NCBI RefSeq assembly: GCF_036226605.1
Contig: NZ_CP109000.1
Location: 496,001-560,000 of the forward strand
Source of the DNA: Streptomyces sp. NBC_00704
Lineage (GTDB): Bacteria; Actinomycetota; Actinomycetes; Streptomycetales; Streptomycetaceae
Direction: 5' to 3'
DNA length: 64,000 bases
Numbering within the stretch: the stretch's first letter is position 1; each line of letters begins with the position of its first letter. The position numbers were made by a program, and so were the translations under genes. The notes under the pieces are model-generated. The model saw nothing but the letters and a program-made list of their open reading frames with translations. It ran no database searches and was not told where the DNA came from. This document shows, in pieces, positions 1-8,358 of the stretch.

Positions 1-361
1 CCCACATCCGGTCGCGGAAGTGCCGCTTGATCTCGCCGGTGATGGTGGGCACCGCGTAGCTTTCGAAGGCCCCGCGTTCGGGGTCGAAGCGGTCCACCGC
101 CTTCACCAGCCCGAGGGCCGCCACCTGGCGCAGGTCCTCGAGGGACTCGCCCCGGTCGCGGAAGCGGCCGGCGATCCGGTGGGCCATGGGCAGCCAGGCG
201 GTGACGATCTCGTCGCGCACCGCGTCCCGTTCGGGCCCCTCCTCCAGGGCGACCAGCCGGGCGAACCGGCTCGCGGTGTCGGGCGCGTCGTCGTGGGTGC
301 GTCGCGGCGCAGCGGCGGCGGCCGGTCCGGCGGGACGGCTTGTCGACATGTCGATGAGCAT
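1..361 (-). CDS. SigB/SigF-family RNA polymerase sigma factor, N-terminal part
   Basis: An alternative sigma factor of the SigB/SigF/SigG group, which directs RNA polymerase to stress or differentiation promoters. Only about the first 120 codons are present; the gene runs off the left edge. Region 2 is clear: 'AHRIAGRFRDRGESLEDLRQ', then GLVKAVDRFDPERG and ITGEIKRHFRDRMW, the same signature as the complete paralogue at 48865. The ATG at 361 is chosen because GGAG lies nine bases upstream; an ATG at 349 is a weaker choice. An RsbW-like ATPase gene lies upstream on the same strand, consistent with a partner-switching module. The family is certain; which paralogue it is cannot be told from a fragment. 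Confidence 0.9.
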   Translation of the reverse strand, partial: MLIDMSTSRPAGPAAAAAPRRTHDDAPDTASRFARLVALEEGPERDAVRDEIVTAWLPMAHRIAGRFRDRGESLEDLRQVAALGLVKAVDRFDPERGAFESYAVPTITGEIKRHFRDRMW

Positions 362-585
362 GCGTAAACGCTCCTGAACGGTTGTTTCAGGTGACTGACG
401 ACGGGAGGGCTCCTGCCACCCGGGGCACGTGCAGCGCCCGAAGCGGTCCCACCGCTCCCGTCGGCGCGCCTCCGGTCCGAAGCACGAACCTCCGTCTGCC
501 CTGCCCCCGGAGGCGCAAACTCCGCGGGGGAAAAAGTGTGCGGGCGCGGTCCGGAAGGCGGCCGGGAACCGGGCCGGAGGACCGG

Positions 586-1044
586 TCAGAAGGCCGGCCG
601 GAACACGGGGACGACGGCGGTGATGCGCTTGCCGCCTGACGGCAGGTCCGCGACCTCGACGTCGCGGGCGAGCCGGCAGACGATCGGCCAGCCGCGCCCG
701 CCGACCCGCCGTCTGCCCTGTTCGTCGAGGGGGCCGACGGCGACGGGCATCCGGTCGCTGCGGTCGCTCACGGACACGCGCACGGCCCGCCCGTCCATGC
801 CGACGTCGAAGCCGGCGACTCCGCCGCCGTGCAGGAGGGCGTTGCTGGTGAGTTCGGTAGCGACGAGCAGGGCGTCCGAGAGGGCCTCCTCGTCATAAGG
901 GCGTCCGAGGGCTCGGCAGCGGCCGTTCACCGCCTTTCTCACGGCGCTGCGGACGTCGGCCGGCCGGCACCGCCCCTCCCCCTCGCAACCGAACGGCGGG
1001 GCCTCGGGCGCCCTCGCGCGGTAGGTCGAGTCGTTCGTACGCAT
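586..1044 (-). CDS. RsbW-like anti-sigma/ATPase regulatory protein
   Basis: A 152-residue stand-alone HATPase_c protein of the RsbW/SpoIIAB type. Such proteins bind sigma factors or phosphorylate anti-anti-sigma proteins. Visible motifs are an N box (VATELTSNALLHGG, with the Asn that binds Mg-ATP), a D box (SVSDRSDRMP) and a Gly-rich lid (RRVGGRGWPIV). The start at 1044 has GGGGAG seven bases upstream; the much longer open frame upstream is low-complexity and unlikely to be translated. The sigma gene at 361 lies about 220 bases downstream on the same strand, so this is a likely cognate regulator, though that pairing is inferred from position only. The N-terminus carries several Cys and charged residues not expected in the ATPase core. 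Confidence 0.85.
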   Translation of the reverse strand: MRTNDSTYRARAPEAPPFGCEGEGRCRPADVRSAVRKAVNGRCRALGRPYDEEALSDALLVATELTSNALLHGGGVAGFDVGMDGRAVRVSVSDRSDRMPVAVGPLDEQGRRRVGGRGWPIVCRLARDVEVADLPSGGKRITAVVPVFRPAF

Positions 1045-1521
1045 CCTTTCGCTCCCCTGACTGTGACGGCTGTGACGGCTGTGCTGTGGGTCGACCGGAT
1101 GTGGATCGACCGGATGTGGAAGCGGCCGCGGGACGGGCCGGCCACCGGCCGAGCGGATCGCGGGCCGGGCGGTCGCCGGTCGAGCAGACCACCGGCCGCG
1201 CGGCTGTCGTTCCGGCCCTGTCGCCGGCGCACGGCCGCGCGCGGCGCTCACGGGCGGCCGTTCCGGCGCCGGCACGGGGCGACGGCGCTCACCGGGCGGC
1301 CGGTGGGGACGGCCGGGTGGTGGGACTTCCCAGTGGGGGCCCGAGGGGTGGGGCGCGGTCCGTTGGCGCGCTCCGGGGCCGGTCGGCATGGTCTGCTGTT
1401 GTCTCTGACCGGCTGACCTTCCCCGCGACGGCCAAACCTCCCGGACCGGGAGCAATCGTCCGGGAAGCATCGGGCGACGGCGGGAGCCATACGTCCGGCC
1501 CGGTCCGGGTAGGCGGGCTGC
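1045..1521. other. Intergenic region with short tandem repeats
   Basis: A gene-free stretch between the RsbW-like gene and a small forward gene. At 1062-1079 the 9-base unit TGTGACGGC occurs twice in tandem, and at 1091-1120 the 15-base unit TCGACCGGATGTGGA occurs twice without mismatch. Both sit just upstream of the ribosome binding site of the leftward RsbW-like gene, so they lie in its leader or promoter. I see no convincing promoter consensus. The rest is GC-rich sequence in which all long open frames look like shadows. Confidence 0.5.
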
Positions 1522-1743
1522 ATGACCGATGTCGTGGACTCCGACGAACTGCTGCGGCGCATCCAGCGCTCCCGCACCTGCGCCCGGGAGGAACTGCTCG
1601 CCTGCCGGGCCCGCAGCGCCGACCTCTCCCAGACCGACCCGGACGGGGCGCGCGACGCCCATGTGCGGGGGCTCGCCTACGAGGCCGTGGTGAGAGTGCT
1701 GGACGAGATCGTGACGCCCGGCCGTTCCACCGACGGGGACTGA
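1522..1743 (+). CDS. Small hypothetical protein (73 aa)
   Basis: A short acidic protein beginning MTDVVDSDELLRRIQRS and ending VVRVLDEIVTPGRSTDGD. It looks helical throughout, with no signal peptide or membrane segment. Codon use is normal for a high-GC actinomycete and the frame opens at an ATG, but the ribosome binding site is weak (GGCGGGC). I do not recognise a family. It stands alone between intergenic regions of about 480 and 500 bases. Coding status is probable, not certain. Confidence 0.5.
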   Translation: MTDVVDSDELLRRIQRSRTCAREELLACRARSADLSQTDPDGARDAHVRGLAYEAVVRVLDEIVTPGRSTDGD

Positions 1744-2245
1744 ACCCCAACGCGCGGGCACGGCAACGCGGTTGGGGGCCGCCTCGGCGAGCACCCGACG
1801 ACCGGGGCGCGGGAGGCGGGCCGGACCGCGCAGGATCGCCGCGAGGAGGGAGCGCCCGACGGCGGCGGAGTGAAACGGGTCACTGGACCGGGTTTCCCGT
1901 GCGGAAAACCGCCATGAATGGTTTACGGTTCATCCATACGTGGTGGACGGAGTCGACGCTACTCCTCCTCCGTCCGCCACCCTTTACTGCCCTGGCTGGC
2001 TTCCCCCGTCCAGCCAGGGCTTCTCCATGTCCGCGCCGGGTCGGCGCCCGGGACATCAGCCGGACCGGTGCCCGGAAACCCGGGACGCCTGGCGCCCGGG
2101 ACCGTGCGGGACCGGCGGTCCGGACCGCCGGATGTGCCGATACCGGGAAAGTACCGTCCGCCGAGGTGCCCGGGACGGCGGCAGCGGCTCCAATGGGAAG
2201 GGGAGGAACACGCCCCACCGAACCGTCGGCGAGGAGCCCCGCGCC
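1744..2245. other. Intergenic region, contains a 10-bp stem-loop
   Basis: No gene is evident. The main structure is the inverted repeat at 1990-2019, listed separately. Several long open frames cross the region on both strands, but they lack ribosome binding sites or recognisable domains. The promoter of the gene at 2246 must lie here; I could not identify a confident -10/-35 pair. Confidence 0.5.
1990..2019. terminator. Perfect 10-bp inverted repeat
   Basis: CCCTGGCTGG at 1990-1999 pairs perfectly with CCAGCCAGGG at 2010-2019 across a 10-base loop. It lies about 250 bases after the small gene ending at 1743 and 226 bases before the gene at 2246. It could be a terminator (actinomycete terminators often lack a T tract) or an operator. 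Position does not decide between them. Confidence 0.4.
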
Positions 2246-2701
2246 ATGACCAGAGCGACCAGACTGCTGACCGCCCTTCCCCCGCCCCAGCGCGCACGTC
2301 TGATGGAACTCGCCAGGGAGGTCTCCTTCGCGGAGGACGCCCGGATCTTCGAGGCGGGCGACACGGCCGACCGCTTCTGGGTCGTCCGGTCCGGCGCGGT
2401 CTCGCTCACCCAGCAGGTGACGCCCCAGCGGCGGGTCACGGTCGCCGGCCTCGGCGCCGGCGACCTGCTCGGCTGGTCATGGCTGTTCCCGCCGTACCGC
2501 TGGGACTTCGGCGCCGAGGCCTTCAGCCCCGTGCGCGCCTACGAGTTCGAGGCGCAGCCCGTGCTCAAGCTCTGCGAGGAGGAACCCGCGCTCGGGATGT
2601 CGCTGGTGCGGATCGTGGCGGAGATCCTCGCGCACCGGCTGGAGATGACCCGGGGCCGGCTGATGGAGGAGTACGGCTCCCACCGGCGCGGAGCGCTGTA
2701 G
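2246..2701 (+). CDS. Cyclic nucleotide-binding-fold (Crp-like) protein
   Basis: A 151-residue single-domain protein with the cNMP-binding beta-roll and no DNA-binding domain. The fold is visible in FEAGDTADRFWVVRSGAVSL, followed by VTVAGLGAGDLLGWSWLFPP, which matches the position of the phosphate-binding cassette; the canonical R-S-A phosphate contacts are not evident, so the ligand may differ. A helical tail (ILAHRLEMTRGRLMEEYG) follows. The start at 2246 has GAGGAG ten bases upstream. Proteins of this kind usually act as stand-alone sensors; nothing nearby names its partner. It is followed at once by a convergent MFS gene. Confidence 0.8.
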   Translation: MTRATRLLTALPPPQRARLMELAREVSFAEDARIFEAGDTADRFWVVRSGAVSLTQQVTPQRRVTVAGLGAGDLLGWSWLFPPYRWDFGAEAFSPVRAYEFEAQPVLKLCEEEPALGMSLVRIVAEILAHRLEMTRGRLMEEYGSHRRGAL

Positions 2702-2782
2702 CCCCCGACGGCGGCGGCTCTCGCGGTACGCCGGCCGGTCCGGTCCCGCGGGCGTCCGCGGCGCGGCGGCCGGCCCGCCGCG

Positions 2783-4093
2783 TCAGACGCGGTAGCGGCG
2801 CAGGGCCGGCACCGCCGCCGCAAGGGCCAGCATGAGGGCGACGACCAGGAGGCCTCCGCCCGCGACGGCCGCGCGAGGCCCGAACGCCGCGCCCGCGGTG
2901 CCGTGCAGGACGTCGGCCAGCCGCGGGCCGCCCGCGACGACCACCGTGAAGACGCCCTGCATCCGGCCGCGCATCTCGTCGGTGGCAGCGGACAGCAGGA
3001 TCGCCCCCCGGAAGACCATGGAGACCATGTCGGCGACGCCGGCGCAGGCGAGGAACGCCACCGCGAGCCACAGGCTGCCGCTCAGCCCGAAGCCGGCGAT
3101 CGACACCCCCCAGGCGACGACCGCGCCGATGACCATCCAGCCGTGCCGGCGCGCCCGTGAGAACGTGCCGGAGAACAGGCCGCCCAGCACCGCCCCGACC
3201 GGGATCGCCGCGAAGAGCAGACCGAGGGCGAGGCCTTCGCCGTACGAGCCGTAGGTCTCGGCCGCGAGCTGCGGGAACAGGGCGCGGGGCATGCCGAAGA
3301 CCATGGCGATGACGTCGGCGAGGAAGGACAGCAGCAGCACCTTGTGCAGGGAGATGTAGCGGAAGCCCTCCGCGATCTCGCGCAGACCGGCGCGCCGGAC
3401 GGTCGCGCTCGCCGACGGGGGCAGCGCGGGCAGCCGGAACACCGCCCACAGGGTCACGCACAGCGCGACGGCGTCGAGGAGGTACAGCTCGGGCAGCCCG
3501 ATCACGGGTATCAGGGCCCCCGCGAGCAGCGGCCCCGCGACCAGGCCCGTCTGCATGACGGTGGAGCCGAGCGCGTTGGCGGCGGCGAGTTCGTCCGCCG
3601 GGACCAGCCGGGCGATGGAGGCGTTGCGGGCGGGCGAGTTGAGGCCGAAGAACGCCTGCTGGGCGGCGAGCAGCACCATCAGCACGGCGACCGAGCCGAG
3701 CCCCGAGGCCGCCTGGATCCAGAACAGCACCGAGGTGACGGCGATGCCGCTGTTGGTCACCAGCAGCAGCTTGCGGCGGTCGACGGTGTCGGCGACCGCA
3801 CCGCCCCAGAGCGCGAACAGCACCATCGGCACCAGCCCGGCGAGGCTCGCGTAGCCGACCCAGGCGGAGGAGCCGGTGATGTCGTAGATCTGCTTGGGGA
3901 CGGCGACGGCGGTGAGCTGGCTGCCCACGGCCGTGACGACGGTGGAGGACCACAACCGCCGGTAGGCGGGCCGGCGCAGGGGCCGGGTGTCCATGGCCCA
4001 GCGGCGCCAGCCGCGCCGGCCGGGGCCCTCGGGAACCTGCCCGCTCTCCACGGCCTCGGGGTCGGGGACGGGGGTGCTCTCGCTGGTGTCCAC
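2783..4093 (-). CDS. MFS exporter (EntS/MFS_3 type)
   Basis: A major facilitator of about 436 residues with a charged N-terminal tail of some 50 residues and about 12 membrane segments. The loop after TM2 carries WGGAVADTVDRRKLLL, which fits the motif-A loop of MFS drug and siderophore exporters, and a later segment has RARRHGWMVIGAVVAWG. Overall it resembles the enterobactin-exporter (EntS) branch, so export of a small molecule is likely but the substrate is unknown. The GTG start at 4093 has AGGAAG a few bases upstream; an internal ATG at MDTRPLRRPAYRRLW lacks a ribosome binding site. Confidence 0.85.
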   Translation of the reverse strand: MDTSESTPVPDPEAVESGQVPEGPGRRGWRRWAMDTRPLRRPAYRRLWSSTVVTAVGSQLTAVAVPKQIYDITGSSAWVGYASLAGLVPMVLFALWGGAVADTVDRRKLLLVTNSGIAVTSVLFWIQAASGLGSVAVLMVLLAAQQAFFGLNSPARNASIARLVPADELAAANALGSTVMQTGLVAGPLLAGALIPVIGLPELYLLDAVALCVTLWAVFRLPALPPSASATVRRAGLREIAEGFRYISLHKVLLLSFLADVIAMVFGMPRALFPQLAAETYGSYGEGLALGLLFAAIPVGAVLGGLFSGTFSRARRHGWMVIGAVVAWGVSIAGFGLSGSLWLAVAFLACAGVADMVSMVFRGAILLSAATDEMRGRMQGVFTVVVAGGPRLADVLHGTAGAAFGPRAAVAGGGLLVVALMLALAAAVPALRRYRV

Positions 4094-4193
4094 GCACTTC
4101 CTGGTTGCTCGTTACATCTTTCGATTCCGTGGGTCACTATGGCAGCCCTGGAATTCGGCCGCTCTTATGACCCCGGCGTCCCGGATCACGGAC

Positions 4194-4820
4194 TCAGGCG
4201 CGGGCGATCAGCAGCACGCCGAGCGTGATCATCGTGGCGGCCACCAGACCGTCGAGCACCCGCCAGGCCGCGGGGCGCGCCAGGAAGCGGCCCAGCGCCC
4301 GGCCGCCGAAGCCCAGCGCGGCGAACCAGCACAGGCTGGCCAGCGCCGCGCCGAGACCGAACGTCCAGCGCAGCGAGCCGCGGTCCGCGGCGACCGAGCC
4401 GAGCAGGAAGACGGTGTCGAGGTAGACGTGCGGGTTGAGCCAGGTCAGCGCCAGGCAGGTGAGCACGGCCCGGCGGCGCGAACCCGCGGCCTCGCCGTCC
4501 CCGCGCAGCGCCTGCGTGCCGGGGCGGAGCACGCGGCGGGCCGCGAGCAGCCCGTACCCGAGCAGGAACGCCCCGCCGACCCAGCCGACCACGGTGAGCG
4601 CGTCGGGCCAGGCGACCACGACCGCGCCGACCCCGCCCACGCCGAGCGCGATGAGCACGGCGTCGGACAGGGCGCAGATCCCCACGACGGCCAGGACGGC
4701 GTCCCGGCGGATCCCCTGGCGCAGGACGAACGCGTTCTGGGCGCCGATGGCGACGATGAGCGAGAGACCGGTGCCGAAGCCGGCGGCCGCGGCGGTGAGT
4801 GCGGAGGACATGCCGTCCAC
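4194..4820 (-). CDS. LysE/ArgO family amino-acid exporter
   Basis: A 208-residue membrane protein of the LysE family, which exports basic amino acids such as lysine and arginine. About six hydrophobic segments are visible. The family signature GAQNAFVLRQGIRRDAV follows the first segment and NPHVYLDTVFLLGS lies in the middle, both characteristic of LysE/ArgO. A GTG at 4820 and an ATG three codons later are both possible starts. It is transcribed divergently from a LysG/ArgP-type regulator gene 98 bases away, the classic arrangement in which the regulator switches on the exporter when lysine or arginine accumulates. Confidence 0.93.
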   Translation of the reverse strand: MDGMSSALTAAAAGFGTGLSLIVAIGAQNAFVLRQGIRRDAVLAVVGICALSDAVLIALGVGGVGAVVVAWPDALTVVGWVGGAFLLGYGLLAARRVLRPGTQALRGDGEAAGSRRRAVLTCLALTWLNPHVYLDTVFLLGSVAADRGSLRWTFGLGAALASLCWFAALGFGGRALGRFLARPAAWRVLDGLVAATMITLGVLLIARA

Positions 4821-4832
4821 GCTAGACAGTCG

Positions 4833-4882
4833 ATCACTGCGGGTACAGCTAAAGATTCTAACGTATCATTAGCCGCTGTGAT
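4833..4882. promoter_or_regulatory. Candidate LysG operator between divergent genes
   Basis: Two nested dyads lie in the lysE-lysG gap. ATCACTGCGG at 4833-4842 matches CCGCTGTGAT at 4873-4882 with one mismatch, and GCTAA at 4848-4852 pairs with TTAGC at 4869-4873. Between them is an unusually AT-rich core for this genome (AAAGATTCTAACGTATCAT). LysR-type activators bind such interrupted dyads between divergent promoters. This is a prediction from position and symmetry only. Confidence 0.55.
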
Positions 4883-4918
4883 GATTCCTGTGACGACGCG
4901 ACCGGCGGTGACGCGGCG

Positions 4919-5827
4919 ATGATGACGGACCTCCCGCTCGACCAGGTGCGCACCCTGCTCGCCGTGGTCGACGAGGGCACCTTCGACGCGGCGGCGGCCG
5001 CGCTGCGGGTGACGCCCTCGGCGGTCAGCCAGCGCGTCAAGGCGCTGGAGCAGCGCACCGGCCGGGTCCTGCTGCTGCGCACCAAGCCGGTGCGGCCCAC
5101 GGAGTCGGGCGACATCGTCGTGCGGTTCGCCCGCCAGCTGGCCCGGCTGGAGCGCGACACGCGGGCCGAGCTGGGCATGAGCGGCGAGGGCGAACCGACC
5201 CGGGTGACGGTGGCCGTGAACGCGGACTCCCTGGCCACCTGGTTCCTGCCGGCCCTGGCCAGGGTGGCGCAGGAGCCGCCGCTCTGTTTCGAGCTGCACC
5301 GCGAGGACGAGACCCGCACGGCCGAACTGCTGCGGGAGGGGCTGGTGATGGCCGCGGTGACCTCGTCGCCCGTGCCGGTGACCGGCTGCTCGGTGCGGAC
5401 CCTCGGCACGATGCGCTACCTGGCCACGGCCGGCCCCGGCTTCGTCGCCCGCCATCTCGCCGACGGCCCGCTCCACGAGACCCTGCCGCGGGCGCCGGTC
5501 ATGGCCTTCGACCGCAGCGACGACCTCCAGGACGCCTTCGTGCGCGGGCTGCGCCGGGGCGCCCGGGGCGCGGGTCCGGTGCGCCACGCCATGCCGACCT
5601 CGGAGGGCTTCGCCGCCTCGGTCGTGGCCGGGCTCGGCTGGGGCATGGTGCCCGAGGTGCAGGCCGAGCCCCTGCTGCGCTCCGGCCGTCTGGTCGCCCT
5701 GGCCCCCGGCCGGCCGCTGGACGTGCCGCTGTACTGGCAGCAGTGGAAACTCGACTCCCCGGCCCTCGCGGCGGTCGCGGACGCGGTGGCCGCGACGGCG
5801 GCCGAGTCGCTGCGCCGCACCCCCTAA
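4919..5827 (+). CDS. LysR family regulator, ArgP/LysG type
   Basis: A 302-residue LysR-type regulator. The N-terminal winged helix-turn-helix is clear ([38 protein letters not shown]), followed by a periplasmic-binding-protein-like effector domain. The sequence pattern around VRPTESGD and the short acidic N-terminus match the ArgP/LysG branch, whose members sense lysine or arginine and activate a divergent lysE gene. The divergent LysE exporter supports that role. The stop codon overlaps by four bases with the convergent TetR gene ending at 5824. Confidence 0.92.
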   Translation: MMTDLPLDQVRTLLAVVDEGTFDAAAAALRVTPSAVSQRVKALEQRTGRVLLLRTKPVRPTESGDIVVRFARQLARLERDTRAELGMSGEGEPTRVTVAVNADSLATWFLPALARVAQEPPLCFELHREDETRTAELLREGLVMAAVTSSPVPVTGCSVRTLGTMRYLATAGPGFVARHLADGPLHETLPRAPVMAFDRSDDLQDAFVRGLRRGARGAGPVRHAMPTSEGFAASVVAGLGWGMVPEVQAEPLLRSGRLVALAPGRPLDVPLYWQQWKLDSPALAAVADAVAATAAESLRRTP

Positions 5828-6546
5828 GGGCGGCGGCGGTCCGCCGCAAGGGCCGCCAGGCGGGCCTGCGCGCTCTCCAGCAGCATCTCCAGCGCGGTGG
5901 GATAGGCGCTGGTCACCATGCGGGCCGAGAGCAGGGAGGCCGCCTCGGCGATCCTGGGGTGGGTCTCCGCGGGCAGCCGGGCGTAGGTCGAGCGCCAGAT
6001 CGCGTCGTCGGCGCGCTGCGCCGCGCGGGGCAGGGCCAGCGCGGCCGCGTCCAGGGCGGCGAACGCCAGGGTCTGGTCGATGAACGCGTGGTAGATCCGC
6101 ACGGTGTCCGGCAGCGGGAAGCCGGCGGTGCGCAGGACGTCCAGGACGGCCTCGTCGGCGGCGAGTTCGTTGGCCCGGCCGGTGACCCGGCTCGCGGTGA
6201 GCTGGGCGGCCTGCGGATGGGCGACGTAGGCGGCGTGGATGCGCAGGCCCACGGCGTGCAGGTCCGCCCGCCACTCCCCCGTCGGCCGCCAGCCGCGCAA
6301 CGCCTCCCCGATCAGCGCGTCCCCGATGGCGAGGGTCAGCTCGTCCATGCCGCGGAAGTAGCGGTAGAGCGTGCTGGGGTCGCAGTCGAGGGCGAGCCCG
6401 AGACGGCGGGCGCTGAGCCCCGTGCTGCCGTGCTCGCGCAGCAGCCGCAGCGCGGCCTCGACGATCAGGGTCTCCGACAGCACGGTGCCGCTCCGGGTGG
6501 GCCGGCGCCGCCGCCGCTTCTCCTCCGGGACGACCTGCTTCGCCAT
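5824..6546 (-). CDS. TetR/AcrR family transcriptional regulator
   Basis: A 240-residue TetR-type repressor. The N-terminal DNA-binding domain is visible: EAALRLLREHGSTGLSARRL then LDCDPSTLYRYFRGMDELTL. The C-terminal half is a helical ligand domain of the TetR_C type. The start at 6546 (MAKQVV) has GGGAG upstream; the 40-residue upstream extension of the open frame has no ribosome binding site. It is divergent from the saccharopine-dehydrogenase-like gene at 6709 with a 162-base gap, so that gene is the likeliest target. The gap is relatively AT-rich but I saw no clear palindrome. Confidence 0.9.
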   Translation of the reverse strand: MAKQVVPEEKRRRRRPTRSGTVLSETLIVEAALRLLREHGSTGLSARRLGLALDCDPSTLYRYFRGMDELTLAIGDALIGEALRGWRPTGEWRADLHAVGLRIHAAYVAHPQAAQLTASRVTGRANELAADEAVLDVLRTAGFPLPDTVRIYHAFIDQTLAFAALDAAALALPRAAQRADDAIWRSTYARLPAETHPRIAEAASLLSARMVTSAYPTALEMLLESAQARLAALAADRRRP

Positions 6547-6708
6547 CGGCCCCACGCTCCCTCGTCGTCCGGCCGGACGGGTGGCCCCCTCCGCTCTTAT
6601 GCCAACGCCATTGACCTTACGCGGACGCGCGGCGTTGTATCGGGTGCGGGGCCCTGCTTCGCACACTTTCGTCTCGCACTCGCACTCTCAACCGAGGGAG
6701 TTCTCGCC

Positions 6709-7926
6709 ATGCGTGTCCTGCTCGTGGGCGCCGGCGGTGTCGGCACCGCCATCACCCGGATCGCCGCCCGCCGTCCGTTCTTCGAGGCGATGGTCGTCGC
6801 CGACTACGATCCGGCGCGCGCCGACGCCGCCGTCGCCGCGCTCGACGGCGACGAACGGTTCCACGCCGAGCGCGTGGACGCCTCAGACGAGGCGGCCGTG
6901 ACCGCCCTGCTCGCCCGCCACCGCTGCGACGTCCTGCTCAACGCCACCGACCCGCGGTTCGTGATGCCCCTGTTCCACGCGGCGCGCGCCGGCGGGGCCC
7001 GCTATGTCGACATGGCGATGTCGCTGTCCCGGCCGCATCCGGAGCGCCCGTACGAGGAGTGCGGTGTGCGGCTCGGCGACGCGCAGTTCGCCGAGGCCGA
7101 CGAGTGGGCCGAGGCGGGCGCCCTCGCCCTGGTCGGCATGGGCGTCGAACCGGGACTGTCGGACGTCTTCGCCCGGTACGCCGCCGACGAACTCTTCGAC
7201 GAGATCGAGGAGATCGGCGTCCGCGACGGGGCGAACCTCACCGTCGAGGGCCACGACTTCGCGCCCTCCTTCAGCATCTGGACCACGATCGAGGAGTGCC
7301 TGAACCCCCCGGTGGTCTACGAGGCCGACCGCGGCTGGTTCACCACCGAGCCCTTCAGCGAGCCCGAGGTGTTCGACTTCCCCGAGGGCATCGGGCCGGT
7401 GGAGTGCGTGAACGTCGAGCACGAGGAGGTGCTGCTCGTGCCGCGCTGGGTGAAGGCGCGCAGGGTCACCTTCAAGTACGGCCTGGGCGGCGAGTTCGTC
7501 GAGACCCTCAAGACGCTGCACCGGCTGGGGCTGGACCGCACCGCGCCGGTGACGGTGCCGGGTGAGCGGGGGCCGGTGTCCGTCTCGCCGCGTGACGTGG
7601 TGGCCGCCTGTCTGCCCGACCCGGCGACGCTGGGCGAGTTGATGCACGGCAAGACCTGCGCGGGCACCTGGGTGCGGGGCATCAAGGACGGCGCGCCGCG
7701 CGAGGTGTACCTCTACCACGTGGTCGACAACCAGTGGTCCATGGCCGAGTACGGCAGCCAGGCCGTCGTGTGGCAGACGGCCCTGAACCCGGTGGTGGCC
7801 CTGGAGTTGCTCGCCGGCGGAGCCTGGTCCGGCGTGGGCGTGCTGGGCCCCGAGGCGTTCCCCGCCCGGCCCTTCCTCGACCTGCTGACGGAGTACGGCT
7901 CCCCGTGGGGCCTGCGGGAGCAGTGA
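6709..7926 (+). CDS. Saccharopine dehydrogenase family NAD(P)-binding protein
   Basis: A 405-residue cytoplasmic oxidoreductase. The Rossmann motif is at the extreme N-terminus (MRVLLVGAGGVGTAITRIAA), followed by the Lys1/saccharopine-dehydrogenase-like substrate domain (GMGVEPGLSDVFARYAADEL) and a second mixed domain. Bacterial members act in alternative lysine or polyamine metabolism, often on carboxyspermidine-like or saccharopine-like substrates. The exact reaction is not certain here. GAGGGAG lies eleven bases before the ATG. The divergent TetR gene at 6546 is the probable regulator. The lysE-lysG pair two genes away makes a lysine-related role attractive, but that is inference. Confidence 0.85.
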   Translation: MRVLLVGAGGVGTAITRIAARRPFFEAMVVADYDPARADAAVAALDGDERFHAERVDASDEAAVTALLARHRCDVLLNATDPRFVMPLFHAARAGGARYVDMAMSLSRPHPERPYEECGVRLGDAQFAEADEWAEAGALALVGMGVEPGLSDVFARYAADELFDEIEEIGVRDGANLTVEGHDFAPSFSIWTTIEECLNPPVVYEADRGWFTTEPFSEPEVFDFPEGIGPVECVNVEHEEVLLVPRWVKARRVTFKYGLGGEFVETLKTLHRLGLDRTAPVTVPGERGPVSVSPRDVVAACLPDPATLGELMHGKTCAGTWVRGIKDGAPREVYLYHVVDNQWSMAEYGSQAVVWQTALNPVVALELLAGGAWSGVGVLGPEAFPARPFLDLLTEYGSPWGLREQ

Positions 7927-7969
7927 ACGTCTTTGCGGGCCCGCCCTGTTTCAGCGCGGCCGTGCCGGT

Positions 7970-8021
7970 GACCCGATCGGAGGCAACACATCCGGAACGG
8001 CACAGACGACCCGATCGCAGG
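7970..8021. repeat. 14-bp direct repeat upstream of the wbl gene
   Basis: GACCCGATCGGAGG at 7970-7983 and GACCCGATCGCAGG at 8008-8021 differ by one base and start 38 bases apart. The second copy includes the ribosome binding site of the WhiB-like gene at 8030. They may be paired protein-binding sites or an accident of duplication. Confidence 0.4.
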
Positions 8022-8029
8022 TGACTTCG

Positions 8030-8278
8030 ATGCACGACTGGCGAGAGCAGGCCGAATGCCGCTCAGAGGATCCCGACCTCTTCTTCCCGATCGGCACCTC
8101 GGGCCCGGCACTGATGCAGGCGGAACAGGCGAAGGCGGTCTGCCGGCGCTGCCCGGTGCGTGAACCGTGCCTGGAATGGGCCATGGAGACCGATCAGACG
8201 CTCGGGGTGTGGGGCGGGACGAGCGAGACCGAGCGGCGCGCCCTCAAGCGCCGCATCAGGGCCCGGCGCAGTGCCTGA
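8030..8278 (+). CDS. WhiB-like (Wbl) iron-sulfur transcription factor
   Basis: An 82-residue Wbl protein. Four cysteines at residues 10, 38, 41 and 47 form the expected C-x27-C-x2-C-x5-C cluster ligands, and GVWGG at 59-63 is the invariant turn, followed by a basic tail (ALKRRIRARRSA) for DNA contact. The pattern DPDLFFPIGTSGPALMQAE is closest to the WhiB1/WblE branch as I recall it, so WblE is possible but not proven. Wbl proteins bind a [4Fe-4S] cluster and usually work with the principal sigma factor. The ATG at 8030 is preferred over a GTG at 8021 because AGG lies eight bases before it. Confidence 0.95.
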   Translation: MHDWREQAECRSEDPDLFFPIGTSGPALMQAEQAKAVCRRCPVREPCLEWAMETDQTLGVWGGTSETERRALKRRIRARRSA

Positions 8279-8296
8279 CCCGGTGGAACCGGCCTC

Positions 8297-8332
8297 GCGC
8301 AACCGGCGGCCCGGCCGGGCCGCCGGTTGCGC
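8297..8332. terminator. 36-bp perfect palindrome, bidirectional terminator
   Basis: The 36 bases form an uninterrupted perfect palindrome with 18-base arms beginning GCGCAACCGGCGGCCCGG. It lies between two convergent genes, 18 bases after the wbl stop and 26 bases before the histidine kinase stop on the other strand. It would form the same stable hairpin in either transcript, as expected for a shared intrinsic terminator. Confidence 0.8.
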
Positions 8333-8358
8333 TCCGCGGCCGCTCGGGGCGGCGCCCG

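Noticed and set aside
1086..2249. A 387-codon forward frame over the first intergenic regions
   Set aside because: Arg/Gly-rich, no ribosome binding site, no motif, and it overlaps the better 73-codon gene.
5743..7926. A 727-codon frame including the saccharopine-dehydrogenase-like gene
   Set aside because: The first part is a shadow of the TetR gene on the other strand; the ribosome binding site and Rossmann motif place the start at 6709.
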